Assembly: GCA_002730735.1 (NCBI GenBank)
Contig: PCAU01000001.1
Coordinates: 86,925-150,924, forward strand
DNA length: 64,000 bases
DNA from: Acidobacteriota bacterium
Lineage (GTDB): Bacteria; Acidobacteriota; Vicinamibacteria; Vicinamibacterales; UBA823
Reading direction: 5' to 3'
Shown here: piece after piece, positions 9,330 through 17,083 of the stretch
Layout of the letters: each line of letters starts with the position of its first letter
Position numbering within the stretch: position 1 is the first letter of the stretch
The notes under the pieces: model-generated
Database searches by the model: none
What the model saw: only the letters and a program-made list of their open reading frames with translations
What the model was told of the DNA's origin: nothing
Made by a program: the position numbers and the translations under genes

Positions 9330-9358
9330 TTTATACCACGGGGTCATGCTCTTGCCAA
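9330..9358 (-). promoter_or_regulatory. Sigma-70-type promoter of the suf operon
   Basis: On the minus strand TTGGCA (9353-9358) and TATAAA (9330-9335) are separated by exactly 17 bases, each matching the consensus at 5 of 6 positions. The expected start of transcription is near 9322, about 100 bases upstream of sufB. This is the best promoter seen in the window. Confidence 0.7.
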
Positions 9359-9498
9359 CCCTTCTCAAGCAGGACTTTAGGGCTCCTGAATCAGAAAGTC
9401 TTTGGTCTCATTGAAGGGAAGGCGTGGTCAGCCAAAGCCAGGACGGGACTGATCCTTTTGGGTTCTGCAAGGACTTCTCTGGGAGCAAAATGGATGAC

Positions 9499-11199
9499 CT
9501 AGGCCACTGTGCGCTCATGAGCTGGGAAGAGGGTGCTAATAGCCATGCCGACTACAAAGACCGCGGTGGCTCCAACAACATTTAGCCACAGAAACGAGAT
9601 ACTGCTGGTCACTGCAACGTAGGTTACCGTGACCATTCCACCAACCAACCCCCAAACCGCTCCGAGCGATGTCGCCCGCCGCGTGCCCACGGCAAGGATG
9701 AACACGCCCAGTAACGAGCCATAAAAGAAGGACCCGAATCGATTTACCACCTCGATAAGTGACCCAAGGTTTGCGGCATACACCGCCACGAGGGAAGCAA
9801 AAAGTCCCCAGAAGCCAGTGACTGTTTTCGATACGCGGAGGTAGTGCTGGTCAGACGCGTCGGTGCGAATGTGACGACGATACATATCGATTACGGTCGC
9901 GGTCGATAGTGAATTTAGCTCGGCAGCAATGCTTGACATGGCTGCAGCAAAGATAGCGGCGACGATCAACCCAACCAGGCCGATCGGTAATTCGGTCGTC
10001 ACAAAGGTTGGGAAAACATAGTTCACGTCATTGTAGGAAGCATCGTCTGTGACTTCCTTCACCAGTGATACGGCCCGCCCACGAATCGTAGTCAAGCTCC
10101 GCTGATGTTCAACAAAGGCAGCCTGGGCCACTCTCGTCGCAGCGGGGTTACCCGTCCGGCGGGCCGTTACCGCATCACGGACCGCAGCCCTCCGCACATC
10201 GAGCACGTTCTGAAACTCCGTGTCGAGCGCCGTCCACTCCGCCGCTCGTGAACTTGCTTGCATCTCCGCTTCGTGTACCGGATTAAAAAGCATTGGTGGA
10301 GCTTGGAACAGATAGAACGTAAACACGAGTACGCCGGTTAGCAGGATCAGCGCTTGGAGCGGGATCTTCACGAAGGCGCTCATCAGGAGCGAGCGTCGTC
10401 CTGCGTTGACTGACTCGGCGGTCAAATAGCGTTGCACCTGACTCTGATCACATCCGAAGTAGCCAAGCATTAAGAAAAGCCCGCCGATCAATCCTGACCA
10501 GAACGTATAGGTCTCGTTCAGGTCGAACTGAAAATCGATTGTAGTAAGTCGACCCGTCGCACCCGCAATGTGTAGGGCCTCGCCGAGGCCAACATCTTCT
10601 GGTAGTCCCAAAACGAGTGCGAACACCACCGCCGCCAAGCCCGCCACAATAACGACCATCTGTTTCACGTCGGTCCAAGTGACCGCTTGCACGCCACCAA
10701 ACATCGTATAAAGTGTCGTCGGCAACCCGATTGCAATAATCGTCAAGGTGAGGTTGAACCCCAGCACAATCGATAGGATCACTGCCGGCGCCGCGATAAT
10801 TACACCAGCCTGCAGCCCCCGCGACATTAGGAAAAGTAAGCTCGCGAGCGTCCTAGTACGCACGTCGAAGCGACGTTCGAGGTACTCGTAGGCCGTATAA
10901 ACTTTGGCTCGATAGAAAAACGGCACGAGCGTGAGTGACAAGATGATCATCGCTACCGGTAGGCCGAAGTAGAACTGCACGAAGCGCATGCCGTCGGCGT
11001 AGCCTTGACCCGTCGTCCCGACGAGTGTGATCGCGCTCATTTGGGTTGCCATGACGGTGAGGCCCACAGCCCACCACGGTAGGGAGCGGTTAGCTAGAAA
11101 GTAGCCCTCAACCGCTGAGGAGGTTTTAGTCCGCTTCAGGCCGTCGTAGACCACCCAGATTAGGTATGCCGCAACGATGAACCAGTCGACTAAATGCAT
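9499..11199 (-). CDS. Sodium:solute symporter (SSS family)
   Basis: 566 residues. About 13 transmembrane segments are visible. The N-terminus follows the family pattern ([38 protein letters not shown]). The sodium-site region with helix 8 reads [20 protein letters not shown], and [12 protein letters not shown] follows later. A soluble loop of about 100 residues between helices 7 and 8 (residues about 300-395) is longer than in PutP or SGLT-type members. The family imports sugars, amino acids or organic acids with Na+; the substrate is unknown. A 50-residue membrane protein gene lies 21 bases upstream and is probably cotranscribed. Confidence 0.9.
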   Translation of the reverse strand: MHLVDWFIVAAYLIWVVYDGLKRTKTSSAVEGYFLANRSLPWWAVGLTVMATQMSAITLVGTTGQGYADGMRFVQFYFGLPVAMIILSLTLVPFFYRAKVYTAYEYLERRFDVRTRTLASLLFLMSRGLQAGVIIAAPAVILSIVLGFNLTLTIIAIGLPTTLYTMFGGVQAVTWTDVKQMVVIVAGLAAVVFALVLGLPEDVGLGEALHIAGATGRLTTIDFQFDLNETYTFWSGLIGGLFLMLGYFGCDQSQVQRYLTAESVNAGRRSLLMSAFVKIPLQALILLTGVLVFTFYLFQAPPMLFNPVHEAEMQASSRAAEWTALDTEFQNVLDVRRAAVRDAVTARRTGNPAATRVAQAAFVEHQRSLTTIRGRAVSLVKEVTDDASYNDVNYVFPTFVTTELPIGLVGLIVAAIFAAAMSSIAAELNSLSTATVIDMYRRHIRTDASDQHYLRVSKTVTGFWGLFASLVAVYAANLGSLIEVVNRFGSFFYGSLLGVFILAVGTRRATSLGAVWGLVGGMVTVTYVAVTSSISFLWLNVVGATAVFVVGMAISTLFPAHERTVA

Positions 11200-11220
11200 G
11201 GGTTTGTCGATGAACCGCGA

Positions 11221-11373
11221 TCAGCTCGCGAAATACCAGCTGAAACCCCACAAGGCCAGTAAGACCAACGCCTCGACGACTAACACCGCCATGTAAGTGC
11301 GCGTCATTGGTCGTGCTGAGTTAGCCGCAGTCAGTAACCCATCCGTGTGGGTTGGGGAGGGAAAGTTGCTCAT
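11221..11373 (-). CDS. Small single-pass membrane protein upstream of the symporter
   Basis: 50 residues from ATG (11371-11373) to TGA (11221-11223). The N-terminal half is polar (MSNFPSPTHTDGLLTAA). Residues about 28-48 form one hydrophobic helix (MAVLVVEALVLLALWGFSWY). GGAG and AGGG lie within 14 bases upstream of the ATG. It is 21 bases from the symporter start on the same strand. I do not recognise a named family; a small accessory subunit of the transporter is inference from position and topology. Confidence 0.6.
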   Translation of the reverse strand: MSNFPSPTHTDGLLTAANSARPMTRTYMAVLVVEALVLLALWGFSWYFAS

Positions 11374-11639
11374 AGGACCCTACTCCGGTCACGCACCGTA
11401 TTCAGCCAGTGTCACCAGATGCGCGCATTAATTCAGTACTGGAACACAAAAACAACTGTTTCGCACCCACTGCAAAAGCCTAAGTTGCATATTCCGGTGC
11501 GAACGGCAGGAAGCAGTATACCCTTGCCTCATCGTGGTCACTGCCCCTTACACACAGTCGGAAAACTGGGAAAATTTATATTACTTTGCAGGGCGTTATC
11601 CTACGTAGTAGGTGGGCCAAGAAGAGGCCGGTGACACTC

Positions 11640-12332
11640 ATGACGGAGAACCACTCCCGACAGCACCTTCTGGCCAGCACGGCTATCTTAGGGTTAGTCG
11701 TTGCTCTAGGTTGGCAATTCGGCGGATATTTTCCGGCTTTTGTGGCTTGGGTCGAAAGTGGGGGTGTATGGGGGCCGATTGTATTCGTCGTCGCGTATGC
11801 CATCGCAACGGTCGCTTTTATCCCCGGCTCGCTATTGACCCTCGCAGCGGGTGCCATCTTTGGTCTCGTCAATGGCACGGTGCTCGTATTGGTCGGCGCC
11901 ACAATTGGTTCAGCTAGCGCTTTTCTGTTTTCCCGGCACGTCGCTAGGGCGGCAATCGAACGACGGTTAGCACGCTATCCTCGTTGCGTCGAGTTAGACA
12001 GCATCGTGGGAGACGAGGGTTTCAAGATTGTTCTCTTACTCCGGCTGTCCCTAATATTCCCCTTCAACCTGCTCAACTACGCCCTAGGTCTGACCCGCGT
12101 CCGTTTCCGGGACTACGTTCTGGCGTCCGTGGGTATGCTCCCTGGCACCCTCCTTTATACCTACTACGGGAAACTTGCTGGCGACGTGGCCATGCTAGCT
12201 GGCGACGGCCCGGCCGAAGGAACGACTTATTACTACTTAGTCCTGGTGCTAGGACTGGCCGCAATGATCCTTTTAACCAGACTAATTACACGCATCGCTT
12301 CCCGGGCCCTCCACCTAGGCACGGGCAAGTAG
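11640..12332 (+). CDS. TVP38/TMEM64 (VTT/DedA-like) membrane protein
   Basis: 230 residues from the ATG at 11640; an in-frame GTG at 11631 is the alternative start, and GAGG near 11624 could serve either. The VTT core is visible: VAYAIATVAFIPGSLLTLAAG, the glycine-rich FGLVNGTVLVLVGATIGS, LRLSLIFPFNLLNYALG, and the re-entrant motif GMLPGTLLYTYYGKLAGD. Members of this superfamily are flippase-like or proton-driven integral membrane proteins with mostly undefined substrates. The gene lies alone between the divergent symporter and the oxidase cluster. Confidence 0.85.
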   Translation: MTENHSRQHLLASTAILGLVVALGWQFGGYFPAFVAWVESGGVWGPIVFVVAYAIATVAFIPGSLLTLAAGAIFGLVNGTVLVLVGATIGSASAFLFSRHVARAAIERRLARYPRCVELDSIVGDEGFKIVLLLRLSLIFPFNLLNYALGLTRVRFRDYVLASVGMLPGTLLYTYYGKLAGDVAMLAGDGPAEGTTYYYLVLVLGLAAMILLTRLITRIASRALHLGTGK

Positions 12333-12508
12333 GTATCGTTTCTACTGACTATTCGTAGACCCGACCATTTCTGTCCTTGCGCCCCCCCCTCGCCTCCATA
12401 TAGAATTCCGTGCTTGATGGCCTGCGGGCCGAATCGGCCGGCTAACAACCAGCCTCTACTCGCGATCACGACCCAGGACGCCGCACGACACAGAAAGGAA
12501 GCACGACG

Positions 12509-14272
12509 TTGGACAACGTGACGACAGCCGGGCACACGCACACGGAACATGAGCACGAACTAGGTTTCTGGCAGAAATACTTCTTCTCCCAGGACCATAA
12601 GGTGATCGGCATCCAATACGCCTTCACCGCGCTTCTGTTTATGAGTCTCGGCTTCACGCTGATGATAATTATGCGCTGGCAACTCGCCTTCCCCGGCCAG
12701 CCCATCCCCTACATTGGCGGTTGGTTTGGTGACGCCAACGCGCCGGGCGGCATCATGCTGCCTGAGTTCTACAACCAACTGGGTGCGATGCACGGCACGA
12801 TTATGGTCTTTCTTGGCGTCGTGCCGCTGGCAGTCGGCGGGTTCGGAAATTACGTAGTGCCGCTCCAAATTGGCGCGCCCGACATGGCGTTTCCTCGCCT
12901 GAACATGGCGAGCTACTGGGTGTACTTCCTCGGTGGCGTGGTGATGTTGGTGAGCTTCTTCGTGCCTGGGGGCGCTGCCAACTCAGGCTGGACGGCTTAT
13001 GTCCCGTTGGCTGTGATCGCGACCCAAGGCCAGACGTGGTGGTTGTTCGGAATGGCATGCCTGATCACCTCGTCACTGCTTGGCGCGATCAACTTCATCG
13101 TCACAATCGTGCAGCTACGCGCGCCCGGCCTCACGTGGATGCGGCTGCCAATCTTTGTATGGGCCCAGCTCGTGACAGCCTTTCTGCTGTTGCTCGCTTT
13201 CCCGCCACTCGAAGCAGCCGCATTCCTACAACTCATGGACCGGCTCGCCGGTACAAGCTTCTTCCTGTCGAGCGGGCTGGTGGTGAGCGGTCAGGTTCTC
13301 GAGGTTAGTGGCGGCGGTAGCGCCTTGTTGTGGCAGCACCTTTTCTGGTTCCTGGGGCACCCGGAGGTGTATGTCCTGATTCTTCCGGCGATGGGCACCG
13401 TGGCCGAAATCCTCGCCAACAACACGCGGAAGCCGCTTTGGGGCTACCGGGCGATGGTCTATTCGATGATCTTCCTCGGCTTCATGTCGTTTATCGTCTG
13501 GGCACACCACATGTGGCTCACCGGCATGGGCACGTCCATCAGTACGTTCTTCCAGACAACGACGATGATCATCTCCATTCCGTCGGTGGTCATTTTATCG
13601 GCACTGGCCGTTTCACTGTATGGAGGCTCGATCCGGTTCACAACGCCGATGCTATTTGCGCTGGCGTTTTTGCCGATGTTCGGCATCGGGGGGCTGACCG
13701 GGCTACCGCTGGGCCTCGCCGCGTCAGACATCCATCTGCACGACACCCTCTATGTCGTCGGACACTTCCACTACGTCGTGGCACCCGGCACCATCTTCGC
13801 GTTGTTTGCGGGCATCTATCACTGGTACCCAAAGGTCACCGGCCGAAAAATGAACGACCTGCTCGGGAAAATCCACTTCTGGGGCTCACTCATCTTCATG
13901 AATGGCATCTTTTGGCCGATGCTCATCCAGGGATTGGCAGGGATGAATCGACGAATGTACGACGGCGGCATTGGGTATCAGCACGTGCAAGATGTCTTGC
14001 ATTGGAACAATCTGATGTCATTCTCCGCCTGGGGACTCGCGCTTTTCCAGGTCTTCTTCATCATTAACTTCTTCAGAAGCATTCGGAACGGGGAGAAGAC
14101 GAACGACAACCCGTGGAAGGCGACCACCCTTGAGTGGCAGACCCCAACACCGCCGCCACACGGCAATTTCCTTTCACCGCCCGAAGTGCACCGCGGGCCG
14201 TACGAGTACAGTGTGCCCGGCGCAGTAACCGACTTCACGCCGCAGGGCCAACGCTCGCAGCCAGGGGAGTAG
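12509..14272 (+). CDS. ctaD: Cytochrome c oxidase subunit I
   Basis: 587 residues from a TTG preceded by AAAGGAA; a GTG at 12518 is also possible. The N-terminal tail is histidine-rich (HTHTEHEHE). Twelve helices follow with the haem-copper centre intact: the low-spin haem ligand region (LGAMHGTIMVFLG), the CuB/Tyr motif GHPEVYVLILPAMG with the A1-type glutamate, the HH pair in FIVWAHHMWLTGM, and DTLYVVGHFHYVVAPG. It is the catalytic subunit reducing O2 to water and pumping protons in the cytoplasmic membrane. It leads a six-gene cluster. No haem A synthase, haem O synthase or SCO gene lies in the window. Confidence 0.96.
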   Translation: MDNVTTAGHTHTEHEHELGFWQKYFFSQDHKVIGIQYAFTALLFMSLGFTLMIIMRWQLAFPGQPIPYIGGWFGDANAPGGIMLPEFYNQLGAMHGTIMVFLGVVPLAVGGFGNYVVPLQIGAPDMAFPRLNMASYWVYFLGGVVMLVSFFVPGGAANSGWTAYVPLAVIATQGQTWWLFGMACLITSSLLGAINFIVTIVQLRAPGLTWMRLPIFVWAQLVTAFLLLLAFPPLEAAAFLQLMDRLAGTSFFLSSGLVVSGQVLEVSGGGSALLWQHLFWFLGHPEVYVLILPAMGTVAEILANNTRKPLWGYRAMVYSMIFLGFMSFIVWAHHMWLTGMGTSISTFFQTTTMIISIPSVVILSALAVSLYGGSIRFTTPMLFALAFLPMFGIGGLTGLPLGLAASDIHLHDTLYVVGHFHYVVAPGTIFALFAGIYHWYPKVTGRKMNDLLGKIHFWGSLIFMNGIFWPMLIQGLAGMNRRMYDGGIGYQHVQDVLHWNNLMSFSAWGLALFQVFFIINFFRSIRNGEKTNDNPWKATTLEWQTPTPPPHGNFLSPPEVHRGPYEYSVPGAVTDFTPQGQRSQPGE

Positions 14273-14280
14273 ACATCGCG

Positions 14281-14877
14281 ATGGAGATTCCGTATACCGT
14301 CGACACCCGGGCCGATACCGGGCTGAATAACGTTAAGCTTGGTATCTGGCTGTTCTTGGCGTCTGAGGTCATGCTCTTCGGCGGCCTCTTCTCGTCCTAC
14401 GTCCTCCTGCGAGTCGGTGCGGAACCTGGAACGTGGCCTCAAGGGGCGGAGATCCTGAGCGTCCCGCTCGCGACCTTCAACACTGTTGTGCTGATCAGTT
14501 CGTCGATGACGATGGTCATGGCGTGGGCGTCGCTTAAGTTGCGGGACCTGTTTAAATACAGGCTATACATGGGCGCCACCGTTGCTCTCGCGCTCATCTT
14601 CCTAATCGTTAAGGTGTTCGAATACGCCGACAAGTTCTCGCATCAGTTGTATCCGTCTGAAAGCACCTTCTTGGGCATCTATTTCTTAATCACCGGCCTG
14701 CACGGTCTGCACATCGTGGGTGGAGTTGTCGTCAATAGCTATTTCCTGCTGCCAGGCGTTAAGATGTGGCACACGGCACCGGAGCGCTTCACGAACCGGA
14801 TTGAGGCGGCCGGACTCTACTGGCATTTCGTTGACCTGGTGTGGATCTTCCTGTTTCCGGTGCTCTACCTGCTGTAA
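14281..14877 (+). CDS. ctaE: Cytochrome c oxidase subunit III
   Basis: 198 residues from ATG 14281, 8 bases after the subunit I stop; a longer frame upstream only overlaps subunit I. Five hydrophobic helices and the family motifs are present: KLGIWLFLASEVMLFGGLF, FSSYVLLR, FKLGKVFEYAD-like IVKVFEYADKF, FLGIYFLITGLHGLHIVGG and the C-terminal GLYWHFVDLVWIFLFPVLY. The short five-helix form is typical of bacterial caa3/ba-type assemblies. Subunit III stabilises proton uptake by subunit I. Confidence 0.94.
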   Translation: MEIPYTVDTRADTGLNNVKLGIWLFLASEVMLFGGLFSSYVLLRVGAEPGTWPQGAEILSVPLATFNTVVLISSSMTMVMAWASLKLRDLFKYRLYMGATVALALIFLIVKVFEYADKFSHQLYPSESTFLGIYFLITGLHGLHIVGGVVVNSYFLLPGVKMWHTAPERFTNRIEAAGLYWHFVDLVWIFLFPVLYLL

Positions 14878-14928
14878 TGGACTGGTTGGGTTGCGCCTGA
14901 CGCCTGGACGCTGACGAAGAGGAAACGA

Positions 14929-15231
14929 ATGAGCATGGATTCCGCTGAAGACATCAAGAAGCACGTCACGGTCTACATCATGGTATTCGTCGCCTTAATG
15001 GTCCTGACGGTCATCACGGTCAGCGTCGCCTCCCTCTCCTTGGCAATTCCGCTGGCGTTTGCTCTAGCACTCGTCATCGCCACGGTTAAGGGGTCGCTGG
15101 TGGCGAGTTGCTTCATGCACCTGGTGTCTGAGAAGTCGCCGATCTACTGGACGTTGATGTTGACGGCAGTCTTCTTCGTCGCGCTGATGTTCCTGCCGTT
15201 GCTGACGATGCTAGACGGCATCGCCCGATAG
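14929..15231 (+). CDS. ctaF: Cytochrome c oxidase subunit IV family protein
   Basis: 100 residues, preceded by GAAGAGGAAACGA, a good ribosome site. Three transmembrane helices are visible (YIMVFVALMVLTVITVSVA; IPLAFALALVIATVKGSLVA; WTLMLTAVFFVALMFLPLL). The motif KGSLVASCFMHL between helices 2 and 3 is characteristic of the prokaryotic COX4 family. It is a small structural subunit of caa3-type oxidases. Position between subunit III and small membrane proteins agrees. Confidence 0.9.
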   Translation: MSMDSAEDIKKHVTVYIMVFVALMVLTVITVSVASLSLAIPLAFALALVIATVKGSLVASCFMHLVSEKSPIYWTLMLTAVFFVALMFLPLLTMLDGIAR

Positions 15232-15240
15232 GGGGTGTTG

Positions 15241-15450
15241 ATGTCCCTGAGAGCTGTTCACATTCTGTTCATCGTCGCCTCGATTGTGCTGGCACTCTTC
15301 ATGGGCGGCTGGGGCATTGTGATGTTCCGGTCGCCGCTGGGGTCGGGCGGGCACTTGACGACAGGAGTGGTCTCGTGTCTTGTCGCGGCGGTCTTGAGCA
15401 TCTACGCCGTCGGCTTCGTCCGCAAGACGCGGCGAACCGGCATCGAGTGA
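15241..15450 (+). CDS. Small two-helix membrane protein of the oxidase cluster
   Basis: 69 residues. ATG 15241 is chosen because GGGGG (15231-15235) lies 5 bases upstream; the frame also contains GTG and TTG codons just before it. Two hydrophobic helices (HILFIVASIVLALFMGGWGI and VVSCLVAAVLSIYAVGFV) are joined by a glycine-rich turn (SPLGSGGH), and the tail is basic (RKTRRTG). I do not recognise a named family. Its place within the oxidase cluster, 9 bases after the subunit IV gene, suggests an accessory or assembly role (inference). Confidence 0.75.
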   Translation: MSLRAVHILFIVASIVLALFMGGWGIVMFRSPLGSGGHLTTGVVSCLVAAVLSIYAVGFVRKTRRTGIE

Positions 15451-15458
15451 CGGACGTG

Positions 15459-15761
15459 ATGATGCAAAAGGTAAAACGCTCGGCGATGCGCACGCGCGCC
15501 TGTCACGTACTGACTGTGTTCGCCGCGGTGCTCTTGGTAGCTGACAATTCGTCGGCTTGGGCTTGCGCGGTGTGTTTCGGCGCCGTTGATTCCCCCATGA
15601 CGCAGGGAATGAGCATGGCGATTCTCTTCATGCTCGGGATTCTTGCCTGCGTAGCGACAGGATTCGTGATGTTCTTCGTGCGCTTGTTTAAACTGTCACG
15701 CACGAGTGTGGGCCGCGACATCCTGGCGCCGCGATCAGTCCGCTCGGAAGGGAGTTATTAG
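15459..15761 (+). CDS. Small exported CxxC membrane protein of the oxidase cluster
   Basis: About 100 residues from ATG 15459 (or 15462; GTG 15456 also possible), directly abutting the subunit II gene. A basic N-terminus (KVKRSAMRTR) is followed by a hydrophobic signal or anchor (VLTVFAAVLLVAD). Then comes WACAVCFGAVDSPMTQGM with a CxxC pair next to the membrane, and a second helix (AILFMLGILACVATGFVMFF) with a cytoplasmic basic tail. A CxxC at the outer face beside cytochrome oxidase genes suggests copper binding or thiol redox in CuA assembly, but this is inference. I cannot name the family. Confidence 0.75.
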   Translation: MMQKVKRSAMRTRACHVLTVFAAVLLVADNSSAWACAVCFGAVDSPMTQGMSMAILFMLGILACVATGFVMFFVRLFKLSRTSVGRDILAPRSVRSEGSY

Positions 15762-15803
15762 ATGGGAGAGCTACTGGGGTTGATGGGAGAGCTACTGGGG
15801 TTG
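15762..15803 (+). repeat. Perfect 21-bp tandem duplication at the ctaC start
   Basis: Copies at 15762-15782 and 15783-15803 are identical and each begin with ATG, so the duplication creates a second in-frame start and the peptide MGELLGLMGELLGL. Only the first copy has a well-spaced ribosome site. Confidence 0.9.
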
Positions 15804-16529
15804 CCGGTGCAAGCGTCGGCGCACGCTGGTGAGATCGATCGGCTTATCGAGGAACTGCACTGGCTTATGGGCACCATCTTCGTTGGGTGGAGTGCTTTCT
15901 TTCTCTACACCCTGGTTCGTTTTCGGCAGTCCCGGAATCCGAAGGGCGACTACGTAGGCGTGAAGAGCCACACAGCGGCTTATGTTGTAATCGCGGTCGC
16001 AGTCCTTGAAGCGGTGACGCTCATCGGTTTCGCGATCCCGGCCTGGGCGAACCGCGTGAACGAATTCCCGCCAGGGGGGGAGTCGACCGTCGTGCGTGTG
16101 GTGGCCAAGCAATACGAGTGGCATATCCATTACCCGGGACCTGACGGTCTGTTCGGCCGTAGCGCGATCGACCTGATTACGCCGACCAACGCCATTGGGT
16201 TGGACCGTAGTGACCCATCGGCGGTGGATGATCTCGTAACGATTAACCAGCTCAACCTGCCGGTCGATACCCCTGCACTCGTACACCTCTCCACGCAGGA
16301 CGTCATCCACAGTTTCGGAATTTCGTCCATGCGGGTAAAACAGGACGCAATCCCTGGCCAAGAGATCCCCGTCTGGTTCGAACCGACCATGACCGGTGAC
16401 TTCGAAATCAACTGCTCCGAGTTGTGCGGGCTAGGGCACTACCGGATGCGTGGATTCGTCAAGATTCAGACCCAAACTGAATTCCAAGCCTGGTTCCAAG
16501 AGGAAATGGCGTTTCAGGGCGCAAACTAG
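15762..16529 (+). CDS. ctaC: Cytochrome c oxidase subunit II (CuA)
   Basis: 255 residues. AGGGAG lies 7 bases before ATG 15762. Two helices (TIFVGWSAFFLYTLV; YVVIAVAVLEAVTLIGFAI) precede the cupredoxin domain. The CuA site is complete: His in DVIHSFGI, then CSELCGLGHYRM carrying both cysteines, the glutamate, histidine and methionine. AKQYEWHIHYPG is the aromatic electron-entry region. No haem c domain is fused at the C-terminus. The gene is last in the cluster rather than first, and its first 14 codons are two copies of a 7-codon unit (MGELLGL twice). Confidence 0.95.
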   Translation: MGELLGLMGELLGLPVQASAHAGEIDRLIEELHWLMGTIFVGWSAFFLYTLVRFRQSRNPKGDYVGVKSHTAAYVVIAVAVLEAVTLIGFAIPAWANRVNEFPPGGESTVVRVVAKQYEWHIHYPGPDGLFGRSAIDLITPTNAIGLDRSDPSAVDDLVTINQLNLPVDTPALVHLSTQDVIHSFGISSMRVKQDAIPGQEIPVWFEPTMTGDFEINCSELCGLGHYRMRGFVKIQTQTEFQAWFQEEMAFQGAN

Positions 16530-16661
16530 AACCTAGCAGTCCGAGACAGAAAAGTTGCGGCACACATTCCACTGTCTATAGTTGCCAGTTGCGTGGCGCA
16601 ACGCGCGAAGAAGCATTGAGGCCTTTACAACAAAGCTTTGGCGTTTACTCGTGGCTCCACG

Positions 16662-17051
16662 CTAGCTCGGAATGCCCAACTCAATGCGAAAATCGTAGCT
16701 TCGCAGCACCAACTCGCCGACCCGATCTAGCGGCGTTTCTGCGCGAACGGCCACGGCGACCCAACCTGTGCGGGCAAGACGGGTGGATTTGTGCGGTCTG
16801 ACATAAGACAGACGAAGGACCTCATCCGCCACAAATTCAGGCAGCTTCATCTCGAGTAAGATGATGCGCGGCTTCCGAGTAAGAACGAAAGCTATGCGAT
16901 CGTTGTATCTGTAGGTAAGTCCGCGGCGCTGCGGCTTTTCACGAATCCCAGGAAAATCGCGTAGTAACTCTTGCAACTGTTCGAATCGCGCAGCCAGCGC
17001 CGACTGGTATGGCGTGACCGTTTTCTGTGGTTGCCCGATTTCTGGCTTCAT
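16662..17051 (-). CDS. Conserved hypothetical protein, 129 residues
   Basis: 129 residues from ATG 17051. No signal peptide or membrane segment. The chain alternates predicted helix and strand: a helical N-terminus (YQSALAARFEQLQELLRDF), then strands in LTYRYNDRIAFVLTRKPRIILLEMKL. The end reads RTGWVAVAVRAETPLDRVGELVLRSYDF, which recalls the closing part of MmcQ/YjbR-type domains (a WxxVxV strand followed by a helix and SY). That similarity is weak and I give no function. It starts 32 bases downstream of the P-type ATPase on the same strand, so it could be its cotranscribed partner. Confidence 0.6.
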   Translation of the reverse strand: MKPEIGQPQKTVTPYQSALAARFEQLQELLRDFPGIREKPQRRGLTYRYNDRIAFVLTRKPRIILLEMKLPEFVADEVLRLSYVRPHKSTRLARTGWVAVAVRAETPLDRVGELVLRSYDFRIELGIPS

Positions 17052-17083
17052 CAGACCAGCTACTCTCCCACGGCGTTCGGGAA

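Noticed and set aside
13330-14067. Long secondary reading frames inside ctaD (both strands)
   Set aside because: They are frame shadows of the high-GC oxidase gene with Arg/Pro/His-rich nonsense translations and no start signals.
16588-16602. Hairpin GTTGCG-TGG-CGCAAC after ctaC as terminator
   Set aside because: No U tract follows on either side; at most a bidirectional transcript end.
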